Origin: Bacteroides intestinalis DSM 17393
GTDB lineage: Bacteria > Bacteroidota > Bacteroidia > Bacteroidales > Bacteroidaceae
Length of the DNA stretch: 64,000 bases
Direction: 5' to 3'
NCBI RefSeq assembly: GCF_000172175.1
Contig: NZ_ABJL02000001.1
Span: forward strand, 186,001 to 250,000
Shown here: piece after piece, positions 41,794 through 52,290 of the stretch
Layout: each line of letters begins with the position of its first letter
Position numbering within the stretch: the first letter of the stretch is position 1
Notes under the pieces: generated by a model
The model's input: only the letters and a program-made list of their open reading frames with translations
Database searches by the model: none
Told to the model about the DNA's origin: nothing
Made by a program: the position numbers and the translations under genes

Positions 41794-43560
41794 TTACTCA
41801 AATCCCGGATTATTTTCACCGTTCAAAGCTGCATTCGACTGAATTTCAGCCAATGGAATCGGATAAAGTTCATGCTTTCCCGTGGTAAAATTGTGGCCTG
41901 CTACGTAGTTGGATTTAGCCCATTTCACCGCATTCCAATCTTTACGTGCAGCATCCGTTATATATTCATCAGGTCCTGGGGTCCATGATTCCATATAGTT
42001 TTGGGCGGCTTTTAAAGATGCTTCCAGAATGCCCCAGCGCAGTAAGTCATATTTGCGTTGACCTTCGTAGCAAAGTTCAAAAGCACGTTCCCAATACAAG
42101 GCTGTACGGAATTTGCCGGCATCGTCACCATCCGGAATGAATGGTAAATCGTACAACTTCGGAGCCTTTAACAAGCTTGAATAATTAGCTGTACTTATAG
42201 GAGTAGCACCGGCACGGACACGAACATCATTCAATAATTTCCATGCTTCGGTTGTGTTACCGGTTTCGTTATAAGCTTCGGCTGCCATCAGAACTGCATC
42301 GGCATAACGCAACGGAGCATAATTGACACCCGTGTTATTGGGATCTATGAAGCCCGGAGCCATCCATTCTCTGCGCCATTTACCCGGATATCTGTTTAGA
42401 TTTTTGTTGATATCGGCAGAAGTATGCGATTTTTCCTGAATTTCTTTATTTTTGTTCCACTTAATAGCATAGTCCACGAAATTCACGTCACGGCGTATAT
42501 CTTTTATGCTTCCATCTTCATTTGACTCATAGAAAGACTTCCAATATGGTAGTACTACAAAGAAGGCATTGGCACGTCCCATATAACTGCTTGTGCCGGG
42601 GTAACTTCCTGGAGCATCTACCAGTGGTCCGTTGTAAGTTGCCCATACACCAGCATTATCCTTCAAACCTTGGTTGGGTTCAAAAGCAATTTCCCAAAGA
42701 GACTCCTGATTGTCCAATGTCAGTTGAGAATAGTTTTTGAACAGTTGTTCATAACCGCTTGCATAAAAATTATGATAGCCTTCGGCCTTCAAAGCTTCCC
42801 ATTCCTTAATCACTGCTTCAAAATATCCCTTTCGGGCAGTATCGTCCAGACGGGTCAACTGACGTGATGAACGGTTCAAGCTATAGCCGGCACGTTGTAA
42901 ATAGACACGCATCAGTAAAGTACGGGCAGCGCCGCTACAAGGTATTTCAGAAGATGCCACTTCACGACCGGATTTCAAATGCGTTTTTGCATAGTTCAAA
43001 TCTTCGATGATCTGGTCATAAATCAGCTCACGGTCGGTACGAGGCTTGGATGTATTACCAAAACCATTCGTATATTCCGTGCTGAACGGTACATCACCAA
43101 AGAATTTCACTAGGTCAAAAGCTATGTAAGCACGGAGGAATCGAGCTTGTCCGTTAATTTCCTGTAGATTCTTGTTTTCTGCAAAACCCGGCATTGCCTC
43201 AATGCTGGCAATAGCTACATTGGCACGGTCGAGAGCCTGATAAGCACATCTCCACACACTGGCAATCCATGTATTGGAAGCGTTGTACAGATAGTGAGAT
43301 ATATCACGACGGGTTCCGTCCGAACCGGTTCCACGTACCATGAACATATCGTCCGAACCAAAGAACGGCATGATATTTTGTCCATAATAGTCTGTAGTTT
43401 CAAGACAGTCGTAGATTCCGACTACGGCCATCTGGGCTTTTCCTTCTGTTACGAAATAAGTATCTTTCTCGTAGAATGAGCTGGGCTTTTCAGTTAGGTC
43501 ACAGGAAGTAACCCCTACAAGCATCATTGCGCCAAGCGCATATATCATTTTGTTTTTCAT
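41794..43560 (-). CDS. susD: SusD/RagB-family glycan-binding lipoprotein
   Basis: A 588-residue outer-membrane lipoprotein (LVGVTSC, Cys20) that captures glycan at the surface and acts as the lid of the SusC channel. The N-terminal SusD-like region has TPR-like helices (QARFLRAYIAFDLVKFFGDVP) and the C-terminal RagB domain has YADAVLMAAEAYNETGN and LYWERAFELCYEGQRKYDLLRWG. Within this locus it should bind heparin or heparan sulfate oligosaccharides. It is 26 bases downstream of susC. Confidence 0.96.
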   Translation of the reverse strand: MKNKMIYALGAMMLVGVTSCDLTEKPSSFYEKDTYFVTEGKAQMAVVGIYDCLETTDYYGQNIMPFFGSDDMFMVRGTGSDGTRRDISHYLYNASNTWIASVWRCAYQALDRANVAIASIEAMPGFAENKNLQEINGQARFLRAYIAFDLVKFFGDVPFSTEYTNGFGNTSKPRTDRELIYDQIIEDLNYAKTHLKSGREVASSEIPCSGAARTLLMRVYLQRAGYSLNRSSRQLTRLDDTARKGYFEAVIKEWEALKAEGYHNFYASGYEQLFKNYSQLTLDNQESLWEIAFEPNQGLKDNAGVWATYNGPLVDAPGSYPGTSSYMGRANAFFVVLPYWKSFYESNEDGSIKDIRRDVNFVDYAIKWNKNKEIQEKSHTSADINKNLNRYPGKWRREWMAPGFIDPNNTGVNYAPLRYADAVLMAAEAYNETGNTTEAWKLLNDVRVRAGATPISTANYSSLLKAPKLYDLPFIPDGDDAGKFRTALYWERAFELCYEGQRKYDLLRWGILEASLKAAQNYMESWTPGPDEYITDAARKDWNAVKWAKSNYVAGHNFTTGKHELYPIPLAEIQSNAALNGENNPGFE

Positions 43561-43586
43561 TTTATTATTCCCTTTTTAAATTCTAA

Positions 43587-46500
43587 TTAAAATGCTACGT
43601 TCACACCAAATACGAAAGAGCGGCTTCTGGGGTAAGCACCGAAATCAACACCGGGAGTCAATGCGCTACTCATAGTAGATACTTCCGGATCGAAACCGGT
43701 ATAAGGAGTCCATGTAAACAGATTATTGCCTGTTGCATACAAACGTAGTTTGGTCAGACCGATCTTGTTTATTACTTTTTTGGGGAAGGTATACCCTAAA
43801 GTGATATTACTCAACTTCAAATAAGAAGCATCTTCAATAGCCCAGGAATGAATGTAGGTGTTGTTTGAACCATTATCACCGAAATGAGCTACTGTTTTGC
43901 CTTGGTTCACTGCTGCCAGTTCTTCAGGATTTGTAATCAGCTCGCCGCTGGCATTAATGGTCACCCAGCGATGAGCATCATCAGCTACCGATAAAACGTT
44001 TTTATTAGTAAGGGCAGTCTTAGTGTTGGTTAGCTTGGTAGCATTCAGTACTTCGGCGCCATAACTATAAGTAAAGAAAATACTCAAGTCGAAATCCTTC
44101 CAACTGAAAGTATTGTTAATACCTCCATAGAAATCAGGAAGGGCATTACCGATGATGGTTTTATCGCTTTCGGTAATTTGGTTGTCTTCGCTACCATCCA
44201 CGTTCTTGAACTTCCAGTAACCTGGTTGGATATTCTTCTTGTCGCCATGATAAGGTACACCATCCTTCAATGTATAAGTTTTGGTTGTAGCATCGTAATT
44301 GAAGTCTTCCACCTGATACAACCCGTCAGTTACGTAACCGTAGAATTGTCCCAACGGTTGGTTTACCCCAATTTGATGGGACGCCCCTGCACCGCTATAA
44401 CCGAAGTTAGCCAGATACAACTGTACATCTTCGCCTGTCAGTTTCTTTACCTTATTTTTGTTGTGGGAGAAAGTAACTGAAGTGTTCCAAGTAAAATCTT
44501 TGGATACGATGTTTGCCGTATTGATAGTCAAATCCACACCCGTATTTTGAGTTTCACCTGCGTTGATAACCATACTGGTGTAACCGGAAGAGTTAGGTAA
44601 CTTGGCATTCAGTAGCAAGTTGCTACTGCGATTAATGTAGAATTCCGGAGAGAATGTGATACGCTGGTTCAAGAAACCAAAATCCATACCTATGTTGAAT
44701 GTCTTGTTTGCCTCCCATTTCAGATCGGGATTAGGCACTTGGCGGGAAGCATAGCCGGCTTGTGCACCGTTGCCATTGGCAGCAGTAACGGAACTCATGA
44801 GAGCAAGACTTTGGTAACTGCCAATACGATTGTTACCTGCAAGACCGTAACCGATACGGAATTTTAAATCAGAAAAGACTCCTAAGTCTTTGATAAATGC
44901 CTCTTCGCCTAAACGCCACGCGGCCGAGAAAGCCGGGAAGTAACCCCACTTATTGTTCTTACCGAACTTGGAAGAGCCGTCAGCACGAACCGAAGCGGTA
45001 AAAAGATATTTATCCATCAAATTGTAGTTGATACGTCCGAAGAATGAGAGCAGTTTATCATCGTAGTTTTCACTGGAAGTGGGAACTCCCGGAACACCCA
45101 GTGAGAGGTCACCTAAACCGATTTCATCATTTGGGAACTGGCTGGCACTTGCAGAAAAGCTGCGTGACCATCTTTCCACATATTCATGTCCGGCAATGGC
45201 TGTAAAGTCATGAATTTTGTTTTTCCAAGAATAGGTCAATACATTAGAAGTCTGGAAACTGCTGTTTTCTAAATTAGTAATCGAACCTTGAATACTAGAA
45301 CGCTTACCTGTAATAGACTCATCACCATAGAATACATCGTTACGACGGGTCTGATAACGCATACCTACTGTACTACGGAAAGACAGTCCTTTCAGCAACT
45401 TGATAGTAGCACCACCATTGGCCTGGAAAGTACGCCATTCCCTGTCGTTAAGTTCTTCTGCCGCTGAAATTAACGGATTCTGCATAACGTTGCCATTATC
45501 ATCGGCTAATAGAGGATCTTCACCGTATAATAAATCTTCATCTACCCCCATAATACCTACTGTAGGACGATACTGTAAGATGTGTTGCATCTTGTTGAAG
45601 CGGTCGCCACCTTCCGATGTGCCCATACCTTCCACGCGCATTTGGTCGTAACTGATACGTGAATTTACAGTCAACCATTTGTTTATCTCATGGTTCATGT
45701 TGAATGAGATGTTATGCTTTTTGCTACCGCTGTACACCATAGCACCTTCTTCGTTATAGTATGAATAAGCCAGGCTGTAATTCATCTTCTCCGTCTTTCC
45801 GGATACGCCTACACGATAGTTCTGTGTAATAGCGTTACGTCCCAAGGTCTCATCTTGCCAATCGATACCCTTTCGACCATTATATATGGAAGCAAGATCA
45901 CTGAACTTGCCATATCTTTCTTCCCATTTGGTCATACCATCGGCACCGGAATCTCCTGTACCCATTCTCCACAATGTACGTTCGTAATCTAATCTGACAA
46001 ATTCACCGGCATTAAGCACATCCAGCTTGTTCGCAATCTTTTTAACACCCACATAGCTGTCGAAAGTTACCGTAGCTTTGCCACCTGATTTGCTACCATT
46101 CTTGGTTGTGATTACAACTACACCATTGGCACCACGAGCACCATAGATGGCAGTGGCTGAAGCATCCTTTAATACGTCGATGGTTTCAATTTCAGCGGGG
46201 TCAAGGGTTGACATACCGTCTTCACTAGGGAAGCCATCAATGATGTAAAGGGGCTCGTTGCTTTGAGTGATAGAGATACCTCCACGTACACGTACAGAAA
46301 TGGAAGCACCCGGAGTACCTTCACTCTGTTGTACCATCACACCTGCCATACGTCCAGCCAAAGCCTGTGTAACATCACTTACAGGTACTTTAGAAAGTTC
46401 TTTGCTGCTAACTGAGGTTACCGATCCGGTCAAATCTCTACGAGGAACAGCGGCATATCCAATTACTACAACGTCTTCCAATAATACGGCGTCAGCTTGC

Positions 46501-46793
46501 AGGGTCACGTTTATTACACTTTGATTATTGACTTTCACTTCTTGCGAAGTCATACCTACGTAAGAGAAAACTAATACATCTTTAGATGCATCATTTACCT
46601 TTAGAGTATACTTACCGTCCAGATCGGTAACAGTTCCAACACCAGCAGCACCTTTAACGACGACACTGCCTCCAATCACTTCATATCCTTCGCTATCAAG
46701 TACTTTACCGGTTACTGTCAGACTTTGCGCGTATGTGATCATACTAACGAAAGCGAGGATAAACATTAAAAATAATTCTTTTAATTTATACAT
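43587..46793 (-). CDS. susC: SusC/RagA-family TonB-dependent transporter
   Basis: A 1068-residue outer-membrane importer. After a signal peptide (about 1-22, MITYAQS) come a carboxypeptidase-regulatory-like domain (about 25-100, VTGKVLDSEGYEVIGGSVV), a TonB-box region (VVIGYAAVPRRDLTGSVT), a plug (ALAGRMAGVMVQQ, YIIDGFP, IYGARGANGVVVITTK) and a 22-strand barrel ending in Phe (VFGVNVAF). Energised by TonB-ExbBD, it would move heparin/heparan oligosaccharides into the periplasm. It is the first gene of the ten-gene minus-strand operon and the usual target of the locus regulator. Confidence 0.97.
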   Translation of the reverse strand: MYKLKELFLMFILAFVSMITYAQSLTVTGKVLDSEGYEVIGGSVVVKGAAGVGTVTDLDGKYTLKVNDASKDVLVFSYVGMTSQEVKVNNQSVINVTLQADAVLLEDVVVIGYAAVPRRDLTGSVTSVSSKELSKVPVSDVTQALAGRMAGVMVQQSEGTPGASISVRVRGGISITQSNEPLYIIDGFPSEDGMSTLDPAEIETIDVLKDASATAIYGARGANGVVVITTKNGSKSGGKATVTFDSYVGVKKIANKLDVLNAGEFVRLDYERTLWRMGTGDSGADGMTKWEERYGKFSDLASIYNGRKGIDWQDETLGRNAITQNYRVGVSGKTEKMNYSLAYSYYNEEGAMVYSGSKKHNISFNMNHEINKWLTVNSRISYDQMRVEGMGTSEGGDRFNKMQHILQYRPTVGIMGVDEDLLYGEDPLLADDNGNVMQNPLISAAEELNDREWRTFQANGGATIKLLKGLSFRSTVGMRYQTRRNDVFYGDESITGKRSSIQGSITNLENSSFQTSNVLTYSWKNKIHDFTAIAGHEYVERWSRSFSASASQFPNDEIGLGDLSLGVPGVPTSSENYDDKLLSFFGRINYNLMDKYLFTASVRADGSSKFGKNNKWGYFPAFSAAWRLGEEAFIKDLGVFSDLKFRIGYGLAGNNRIGSYQSLALMSSVTAANGNGAQAGYASRQVPNPDLKWEANKTFNIGMDFGFLNQRITFSPEFYINRSSNLLLNAKLPNSSGYTSMVINAGETQNTGVDLTINTANIVSKDFTWNTSVTFSHNKNKVKKLTGEDVQLYLANFGYSGAGASHQIGVNQPLGQFYGYVTDGLYQVEDFNYDATTKTYTLKDGVPYHGDKKNIQPGYWKFKNVDGSEDNQITESDKTIIGNALPDFYGGINNTFSWKDFDLSIFFTYSYGAEVLNATKLTNTKTALTNKNVLSVADDAHRWVTINASGELITNPEELAAVNQGKTVAHFGDNGSNNTYIHSWAIEDASYLKLSNITLGYTFPKKVINKIGLTKLRLYATGNNLFTWTPYTGFDPEVSTMSSALTPGVDFGAYPRSRSFVFGVNVAF

Positions 46794-46833
46794 AATAAAT
46801 AAATCTAAGGTTTAATTTTAGAATTTTACGAGG

Positions 46834-46841
46834 CAAACATA
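46834..46841 (-). promoter_or_regulatory. -7 promoter box for susC
   Basis: On the minus strand TATGTTTG matches TAnnTTTG, 40 bases before the susC ATG. No clear -33 box is seen, as is usual for activator-dependent susC promoters. Confidence 0.6.
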
Positions 46842-46908
46842 CGACATGTGATAGAAAAGGTGTAAAAGCATTGTTTTTGATTCTCCCACTTTTACTCTTT
46901 TTCTATAT

Positions 46909-46918
46909 TAATATTGTT
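46909..46918. promoter_or_regulatory. Candidate HTCS operator upstream of susC
   Basis: TAATATTGTT lies about 70 bases upstream of the susC -7 box. The same 10-mer occurs twice upstream of the sulfatase/hepA operon (54290 and 54310), as expected for a shared regulator site. Confidence 0.45.
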
Positions 46919-46940
46919 CACCACACAGCATTTTTGTGTA

Positions 46941-46980
46941 AAAACAGCCTCACAAGTATCCTGAGACGATGTGCTGTTTA
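46941..46980 (-). terminator. Terminator after the mutarotase gene
   Basis: On the minus strand AAACAGC and CTCA pair with TGAGGCTGTTT (7-base bulge), followed by a T run. It lies between the mutarotase stop and the susC promoter and would separate the two operons. Confidence 0.5.
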
Positions 46981-47078
46981 ATCAGTAAGTTTCTATATCT
47001 TGCTCTTATCATAGATAAAAATGTCCCTTTTCACAGGTTTTTATTTTAATGATCAGTAAGTTTTTGAGGTTGGATATA

Positions 47079-48200
47079 TTATTCTGATAATGTTTCAAAT
47101 TTATAGACTGTGGTTTGCCGGTAAGTATTTCCCGGAAACAAACTTGTAGTCGGAAATTGAGGAATATTGGGGGAATTTGGAAAATGTTGCATCTCAAGGC
47201 AAAAACCATAATATTCCCCATATATTCTTCCGCCATGTCCGGTAAGATAGTCCATATTTGAGCTGGGAATATAAAACTGCATACCCGGTTCTGTGGTGTA
47301 TGCTTTTAAAACTCTACCGGATATAGGTTCTACCACGATTGCCGCCAATTCCGGAGAGTCGGAGGATTTATTCAGTTTATAATTGATATCATATCCTTTG
47401 CCCATTTTCTTTATCCGCATTTCTGCCGATAGAGCAGAAGTATAATCATATTCGGTTCCGGTTACGGACATTAGTTCACCGGTAGGGATACCTATGGAAT
47501 CTACCAAAGTTATGGAATCTGCCCGAATCATATATATATGGCTCAATACAGGAGCTTTGCATCCGGTCAGATTGAAGTAGCTGTGATTTGTGAAATTTAC
47601 CACTGTTGGTTTGTCGGTCACAGCTGTATATTCTAAGATAATTTCATTATGATTAGTCAGTTTATAAGCTATCGAAATATCCAGATTTCCAGGAAAACCT
47701 CCTTCTTGGTGAGTACTTCTATATTTGAATATTACAATTGCCGTATCTTTTACTGTATAGAATGTATCTGTATCAAATATCTGACGATTGAATCCATGTG
47801 TTCCCCCATGAATAGAATGACCTTTATTATTTTTTTCCAAATGATATGTCTGTCCATTCAGACTGAATTCGGCATTTCTAATTCTATTGGCAAATCTTCC
47901 GATTGTAGCGCCGAATTTGGGATGCTTTCCTAGATAATTTTTTAGACTATCAAAGCCTAAAACAACATGTTCAAAGTTGCCCTGCTTATCAGGGACAGAC
48001 ACATCGGTCAAAGAAGCCGCATAATTCGTTACTTTGACAGACATCCCGTTTTCATTTATCAATTTGAAAAATTCTATAGTCTTATCTCCATTCGAAATAC
48101 TATTCTCCTTGGATATTGATAATTGACATAAATCTGTCTGCATGCATGATACAGATAATAATAAGATTGTTATCCAAAGTATGGTAATATGCACTTTCAT
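47079..48200 (-). CDS. galM: Aldose 1-epimerase (mutarotase)
   Basis: A 373-residue lipoprotein-type mutarotase (LLLSVSC, Cys19), so probably periplasmic. The frame opens at 48242 but would overlap the regulator gene; the ATG at 48200 gives the signal and an 11-base gap. Family motifs are present: GATIGRFANRI, HSIHGGTHGF, VNFTNHSYFNL with catalytic His, and GFCLEMQHFPN with catalytic Glu. It speeds interconversion of alpha and beta forms of released sugars. It is the last gene of the toroid protein-HTCS-galM operon. Confidence 0.93.
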   Translation of the reverse strand: MKVHITILWITILLLSVSCMQTDLCQLSISKENSISNGDKTIEFFKLINENGMSVKVTNYAASLTDVSVPDKQGNFEHVVLGFDSLKNYLGKHPKFGATIGRFANRIRNAEFSLNGQTYHLEKNNKGHSIHGGTHGFNRQIFDTDTFYTVKDTAIVIFKYRSTHQEGGFPGNLDISIAYKLTNHNEIILEYTAVTDKPTVVNFTNHSYFNLTGCKAPVLSHIYMIRADSITLVDSIGIPTGELMSVTGTEYDYTSALSAEMRIKKMGKGYDINYKLNKSSDSPELAAIVVEPISGRVLKAYTTEPGMQFYIPSSNMDYLTGHGGRIYGEYYGFCLEMQHFPNSPNIPQFPTTSLFPGNTYRQTTVYKFETLSE

Positions 48201-48211
48201 AGCTATAAATA

Positions 48212-51200
48212 TCATTTCTTTCCATATTCGGTCGGTAGGCAACCTATATACTTCTTAAAGCGCGCTGCAAAATAAGAAGGCGTATTGTAACCTACCATGA
48301 AGCTGATTTCAGCAACGGTATATTTCCCTTCCTTCAGCAACTGGCATGCCCGGTTGAATCGTATTTTATGAATAAAATCAATAGCAGACTTTCCAGTTAT
48401 CGCTTTCAGTTTTAGATGGAGGTTGGAACGGCTCATGTTCATTTCACGTGCAAACTGTTCTGTTGAGAATTCTACATTATCCATATTCTTCTCAACGATG
48501 GCAATGGCTTTCCGCAGTAGCTCCTCATCCATAGTGTTGTTTGTAAGCTTTTCAGGTTCCACTTCCGTCATATTGGAATAATGTTCAAAAATGCGGTAAC
48601 GTGTACGCAGCATATTCAGTATTTTGGCTTTCAATATTTCTATGGAAAATGGTTTAGCGATATAATCATCAGCACCTACATGTAAACCTTCCAATTGGTA
48701 TTTCACGTCTACTTTTGCCGATAACATATAAACCGGTATATGGCAAGTACGTAAATTCTGTTTGACCTGTTTACACAATTTAACGCCATCCATGACAGGC
48801 ATCATTACGTCTGTGATAATAATGTCAACCTCCTGTTCTTTCAATATGTTTAATGCCTTTTTCCCATTTTCTGCTTCCAGCAGGCAGAATAAGGGAGACA
48901 ACCCATTTACTAGGTATTGTCTTAATTCTTTGTTATCCTCTACTATCAGAATGGTTCCGCGCTTACTCTTTTCTGCATCTATGATATCTTCTTCGTTTTC
49001 TTTTTCTTCGTCGCCGATGTAGATATCGTGTGCATTGGTAGAATATACACGCTGCTCCTCTGTATCTCCTTTTCCACCTTGTAATTCTTCCTGTTTATAA
49101 ACCGATTCATCTTGGGGAAGATAAATGGAGAATGTAGAACCTTTACCTACTTCGCTTTGTAAGACAATCCGCCCGTGATGTAACTCAACCAATCTTTGGA
49201 CCAACGAAAGACCAATGCCGCTGCCTTCGCATCCGTTTTCCACTTGATAGAAACGCTCGAAAATCTTTTTTTGCTTTTCTTTCGGAATACCAATACCGGT
49301 ATCAACCACCTGCAATATTAGGTTATTGTCCTCTTTACAAAGTTTCACTGTTATACTTTCACCTACTTCGGTATATTTGAAAGCATTTGAGAGCAGATTA
49401 TTGACTATCAGATCTAGATAATTTTCATCAAACAACATCTTCTCATCTTGTAGTTCCGTATAGAAATTATAGTCTATATCCTTCCTTTTTGCAAGGCTTT
49501 CATAATTGATAAAACAGTTCAGTACCCTTTTATAGGCGTTGGAGTATGTAGGCCTGAGTTCAAAAATACCTAATTCCGCCCGCCTGTAGTCCATCAGTTG
49601 ATTAACCAGATGGAGCAGTCGGTTGGTATTTCGCTGGATATATTGTAGTTGTGCCTGTTCCCAATGTCCATTGATGTGATTGATAAGTTCTTGTAAGGGG
49701 GCAACGATTAATGTGAGCGGAGTGCGCAATTCATGTGAGATGTTGACATAAAAGCGGATTTTCATTTGGCTGATTTCTTCCTGCTTCTCTTTGTCCAATC
49801 TTTCCATCTGGATTTCAGCCTGCATACTTTTACGTAACCAGAAAAAACGGACAATGCCTGCTACTAGCAAAATGAAAGACAGCGCAAATAGAGTAAGTGC
49901 CCACCAGGTGCAATACCAGACTGGCAATATACGGATATGAAGTGTGGCAGGTTCTTCATTCCACTTGCCGTCATTATTCGCTGCTTTTATATGGAAAGTA
50001 TAATTACCCGCTGGCAGGTTGGAATATGAAACAGGACTGATGTCATTTTGTTTATACCACTCATCATTATATCCCTCTAATTTGTAGGCGAAAGTATTAT
50101 GTTTTCCGGCAATATAATTGGATACGACAAAGGAGATCGCAAATGAATTCTGGGAAGATGATAGAATTATATGGTCCGTATATTCAATGCTTTCATTTAA
50201 AATGCCGGTCTCATCGTCCGGCAATACCTCCTTGTTGAAAACAAACAGTTTATTTATGACTGGCTTAGGAGCATAAGGGTTATCTATCAATGTCTCTGGA
50301 CGGAATGACGTAATGCCACTGACACCACCAAACAGCATGTAACCATTCTCTTTTCGGCAATAAGAACCTGCATTAAATTGATTCCCTTGTAATCCATCCA
50401 TGATTGTAAAATTACGGAATTTTCCGTTTTCCGGGTTCATACAACTCAAACCTTGATTGGTGCTTATCCATAAGCGTCCATAGGCATCTTCCAGAATTCC
50501 ATAGATAACATTACTTGGCAGGCCATCTGCTGTTGTATATTGCAACAACTTTTCATCTCCTTCTTTTAAAGCGAAAAGTCCGTTACGTGTGCCGACCCAC
50601 ACATAGCCTGAAGTAGATTCATAAAAACAATTTGCAAACGCCTGTTTCAGTATAGGTGATATGTGAAAATCCGTATTACTTTGTAAGGAGTTACCAATCT
50701 GATTAAATACCGAGATACCCATTTCACCTCCTATCCATAAACGCTTTTTGGAGTCACGAAACAGCAGGCGATTGTATTGCTGTACTTCATGTCTGTCTTT
50801 ATTTTTATCAATAATCCTAAAACGGCGAGTCTTTATATCAAAATGCAGTAGATATTCCAGTGAAACGACCCAAAGACCTCCGTTCTCGTCAGAGATAATG
50901 GAGTAAATATTATTACTTGGTATATTGCTGTTCTGGCGATTATAGTACTCTACATTTCCGGACTTTCTATCCAGCACCATCATTCCTCCTGCATGGGCTC
51001 CTACATATACTTTATCGTGCAGTTCGTCTACATATACAGTTTTGATATCCTTAAAAGGGACATCGAGTGTGCCTGAATTGAACAAATAGCTTTTATATAT
51101 TTGTGATTTGTTATCATAGAAATTCAGACCACCATCGCTCGTTCCAATCCATAAATTATGTTCATTATCTTCTACGATACAACTGACAACGTTATCACTG

Positions 51201-52255
51201 AGCGAATTTAAGAAGGGAATATGCTTGATACACTGAAAACGATTGCATAAAGGATGGTAGTAATTCAGTCCGCCCCAATAAGTACCCAACCACATACCGC
51301 CTTGCGAATCTTTAAAAATACTCCGGACTGAGTTCTGAGATAGGCTGCCTTCCTGTATCTCCGAGCTTTTAAGTGAAGAAAAACTGTCCGTTCCTTCTTT
51401 ATAAATGTTCAATCCGCTATAGGTTCCCACCCATAGGCGATTTTCAGTATCCAGTGCCAGAGAACGTACATAGTTTGAATTCAGACCGGATTTTCCATCT
51501 TCATAACGATAGTTCTTCAGAACTTTCGATTTAGTATCATACATGTACAAACCATCTCCCTCAGTTGCCATCCATACTTGGTTGAACATCTGGCATAAGA
51601 TGGCATGTACTCGTACATAATTAGGCATATCTACTAATTTATCCAAAATGCCGTTTGACAAGGTATAGGTATAAACTCCATTTTCGGCACCAATATAGAT
51701 AAGGTCTCCCTGACGTACCAGAACTGTAGGTCTTAACATATGCAGGGTAGCGGGCAAAGTGTCATTTAGAAAGCATCCTCTTTTGGCGTCAAAGAGCAGA
51801 ACTCCTTCCGCAGTGCCCAGCATCAGCCAGTCTTCTTTTATTGGAGCTATGCTGGTGACGGCTACATTCATACCTCTTTTCTTATAATAATAATTGGAGA
51901 AAGCATCCTTGTAACGGTTGTAAAGCGACAAACCCTCACGGGTTCCCACCCATATCCTGTCGGAATCATCAACGGCAATGCAACGGGATATATCACTGGC
52001 AATGCTGTTAGGATTCATATATTGATGGCGATAAACTGTAAAATTGTAGCCATCGTACTTATTTACACCATCATATGTTGCAAACCATAAGTTTCCGCCT
52101 TTATCCTGATTAATTGCAAAAATTGTACTATGTGATAATCCATCTACTAAACCGATATGGGTGAAATGGATATTCTCGATAATGCTGGCGTTCAATATAT
52201 AAGGTAATAAGCTTCCTATAAGCGCTAACAAAAAATATTGTATTTTCATAGTCAT
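48212..52255 (-). CDS. Hybrid two-component sensor-regulator (HTCS)
   Basis: A 1347-residue one-protein signalling system. A signal peptide (about 1-23) leads to periplasmic two-propeller repeats (about 30-690, many WxGTxxGLxxY units), a Y_Y_Y domain (about 700-770) and a membrane helix (about 780-800). Then come a His kinase with phospho-acceptor His841 (NISHELRTPL), an ATPase domain (NNLLSNAFKY, DTGIGIP, GSGIGLSL), a receiver with Asp1149 (IITDVMMPVMDG) and a C-terminal AraC-type HTH (about 1250-1345). In Bacteroides such proteins bind a glycan breakdown product in the periplasm and switch on the local utilisation locus. Here it should respond to heparan-derived oligosaccharides and drive susC and the divergent operon. 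Confidence 0.96.
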   Translation of the reverse strand: MTMKIQYFLLALIGSLLPYILNASIIENIHFTHIGLVDGLSHSTIFAINQDKGGNLWFATYDGVNKYDGYNFTVYRHQYMNPNSIASDISRCIAVDDSDRIWVGTREGLSLYNRYKDAFSNYYYKKRGMNVAVTSIAPIKEDWLMLGTAEGVLLFDAKRGCFLNDTLPATLHMLRPTVLVRQGDLIYIGAENGVYTYTLSNGILDKLVDMPNYVRVHAILCQMFNQVWMATEGDGLYMYDTKSKVLKNYRYEDGKSGLNSNYVRSLALDTENRLWVGTYSGLNIYKEGTDSFSSLKSSEIQEGSLSQNSVRSIFKDSQGGMWLGTYWGGLNYYHPLCNRFQCIKHIPFLNSLSDNVVSCIVEDNEHNLWIGTSDGGLNFYDNKSQIYKSYLFNSGTLDVPFKDIKTVYVDELHDKVYVGAHAGGMMVLDRKSGNVEYYNRQNSNIPSNNIYSIISDENGGLWVVSLEYLLHFDIKTRRFRIIDKNKDRHEVQQYNRLLFRDSKKRLWIGGEMGISVFNQIGNSLQSNTDFHISPILKQAFANCFYESTSGYVWVGTRNGLFALKEGDEKLLQYTTADGLPSNVIYGILEDAYGRLWISTNQGLSCMNPENGKFRNFTIMDGLQGNQFNAGSYCRKENGYMLFGGVSGITSFRPETLIDNPYAPKPVINKLFVFNKEVLPDDETGILNESIEYTDHIILSSSQNSFAISFVVSNYIAGKHNTFAYKLEGYNDEWYKQNDISPVSYSNLPAGNYTFHIKAANNDGKWNEEPATLHIRILPVWYCTWWALTLFALSFILLVAGIVRFFWLRKSMQAEIQMERLDKEKQEEISQMKIRFYVNISHELRTPLTLIVAPLQELINHINGHWEQAQLQYIQRNTNRLLHLVNQLMDYRRAELGIFELRPTYSNAYKRVLNCFINYESLAKRKDIDYNFYTELQDEKMLFDENYLDLIVNNLLSNAFKYTEVGESITVKLCKEDNNLILQVVDTGIGIPKEKQKKIFERFYQVENGCEGSGIGLSLVQRLVELHHGRIVLQSEVGKGSTFSIYLPQDESVYKQEELQGGKGDTEEQRVYSTNAHDIYIGDEEKENEEDIIDAEKSKRGTILIVEDNKELRQYLVNGLSPLFCLLEAENGKKALNILKEQEVDIIITDVMMPVMDGVKLCKQVKQNLRTCHIPVYMLSAKVDVKYQLEGLHVGADDYIAKPFSIEILKAKILNMLRTRYRIFEHYSNMTEVEPEKLTNNTMDEELLRKAIAIVEKNMDNVEFSTEQFAREMNMSRSNLHLKLKAITGKSAIDFIHKIRFNRACQLLKEGKYTVAEISFMVGYNTPSYFAARFKKYIGCLPTEYGKK

Positions 52256-52290
52256 AATTATAGTCTGTTACAGAGCAAACGAATAAAATA

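Noticed and set aside
46981..47063. Direct repeat ATCAGTAAGTTT (46981-46992 and 47052-47063)
   Set aside because: Only two copies 71 bases apart at the mutarotase 3' end; possibly chance, and no third copy was found at other control regions of the locus.
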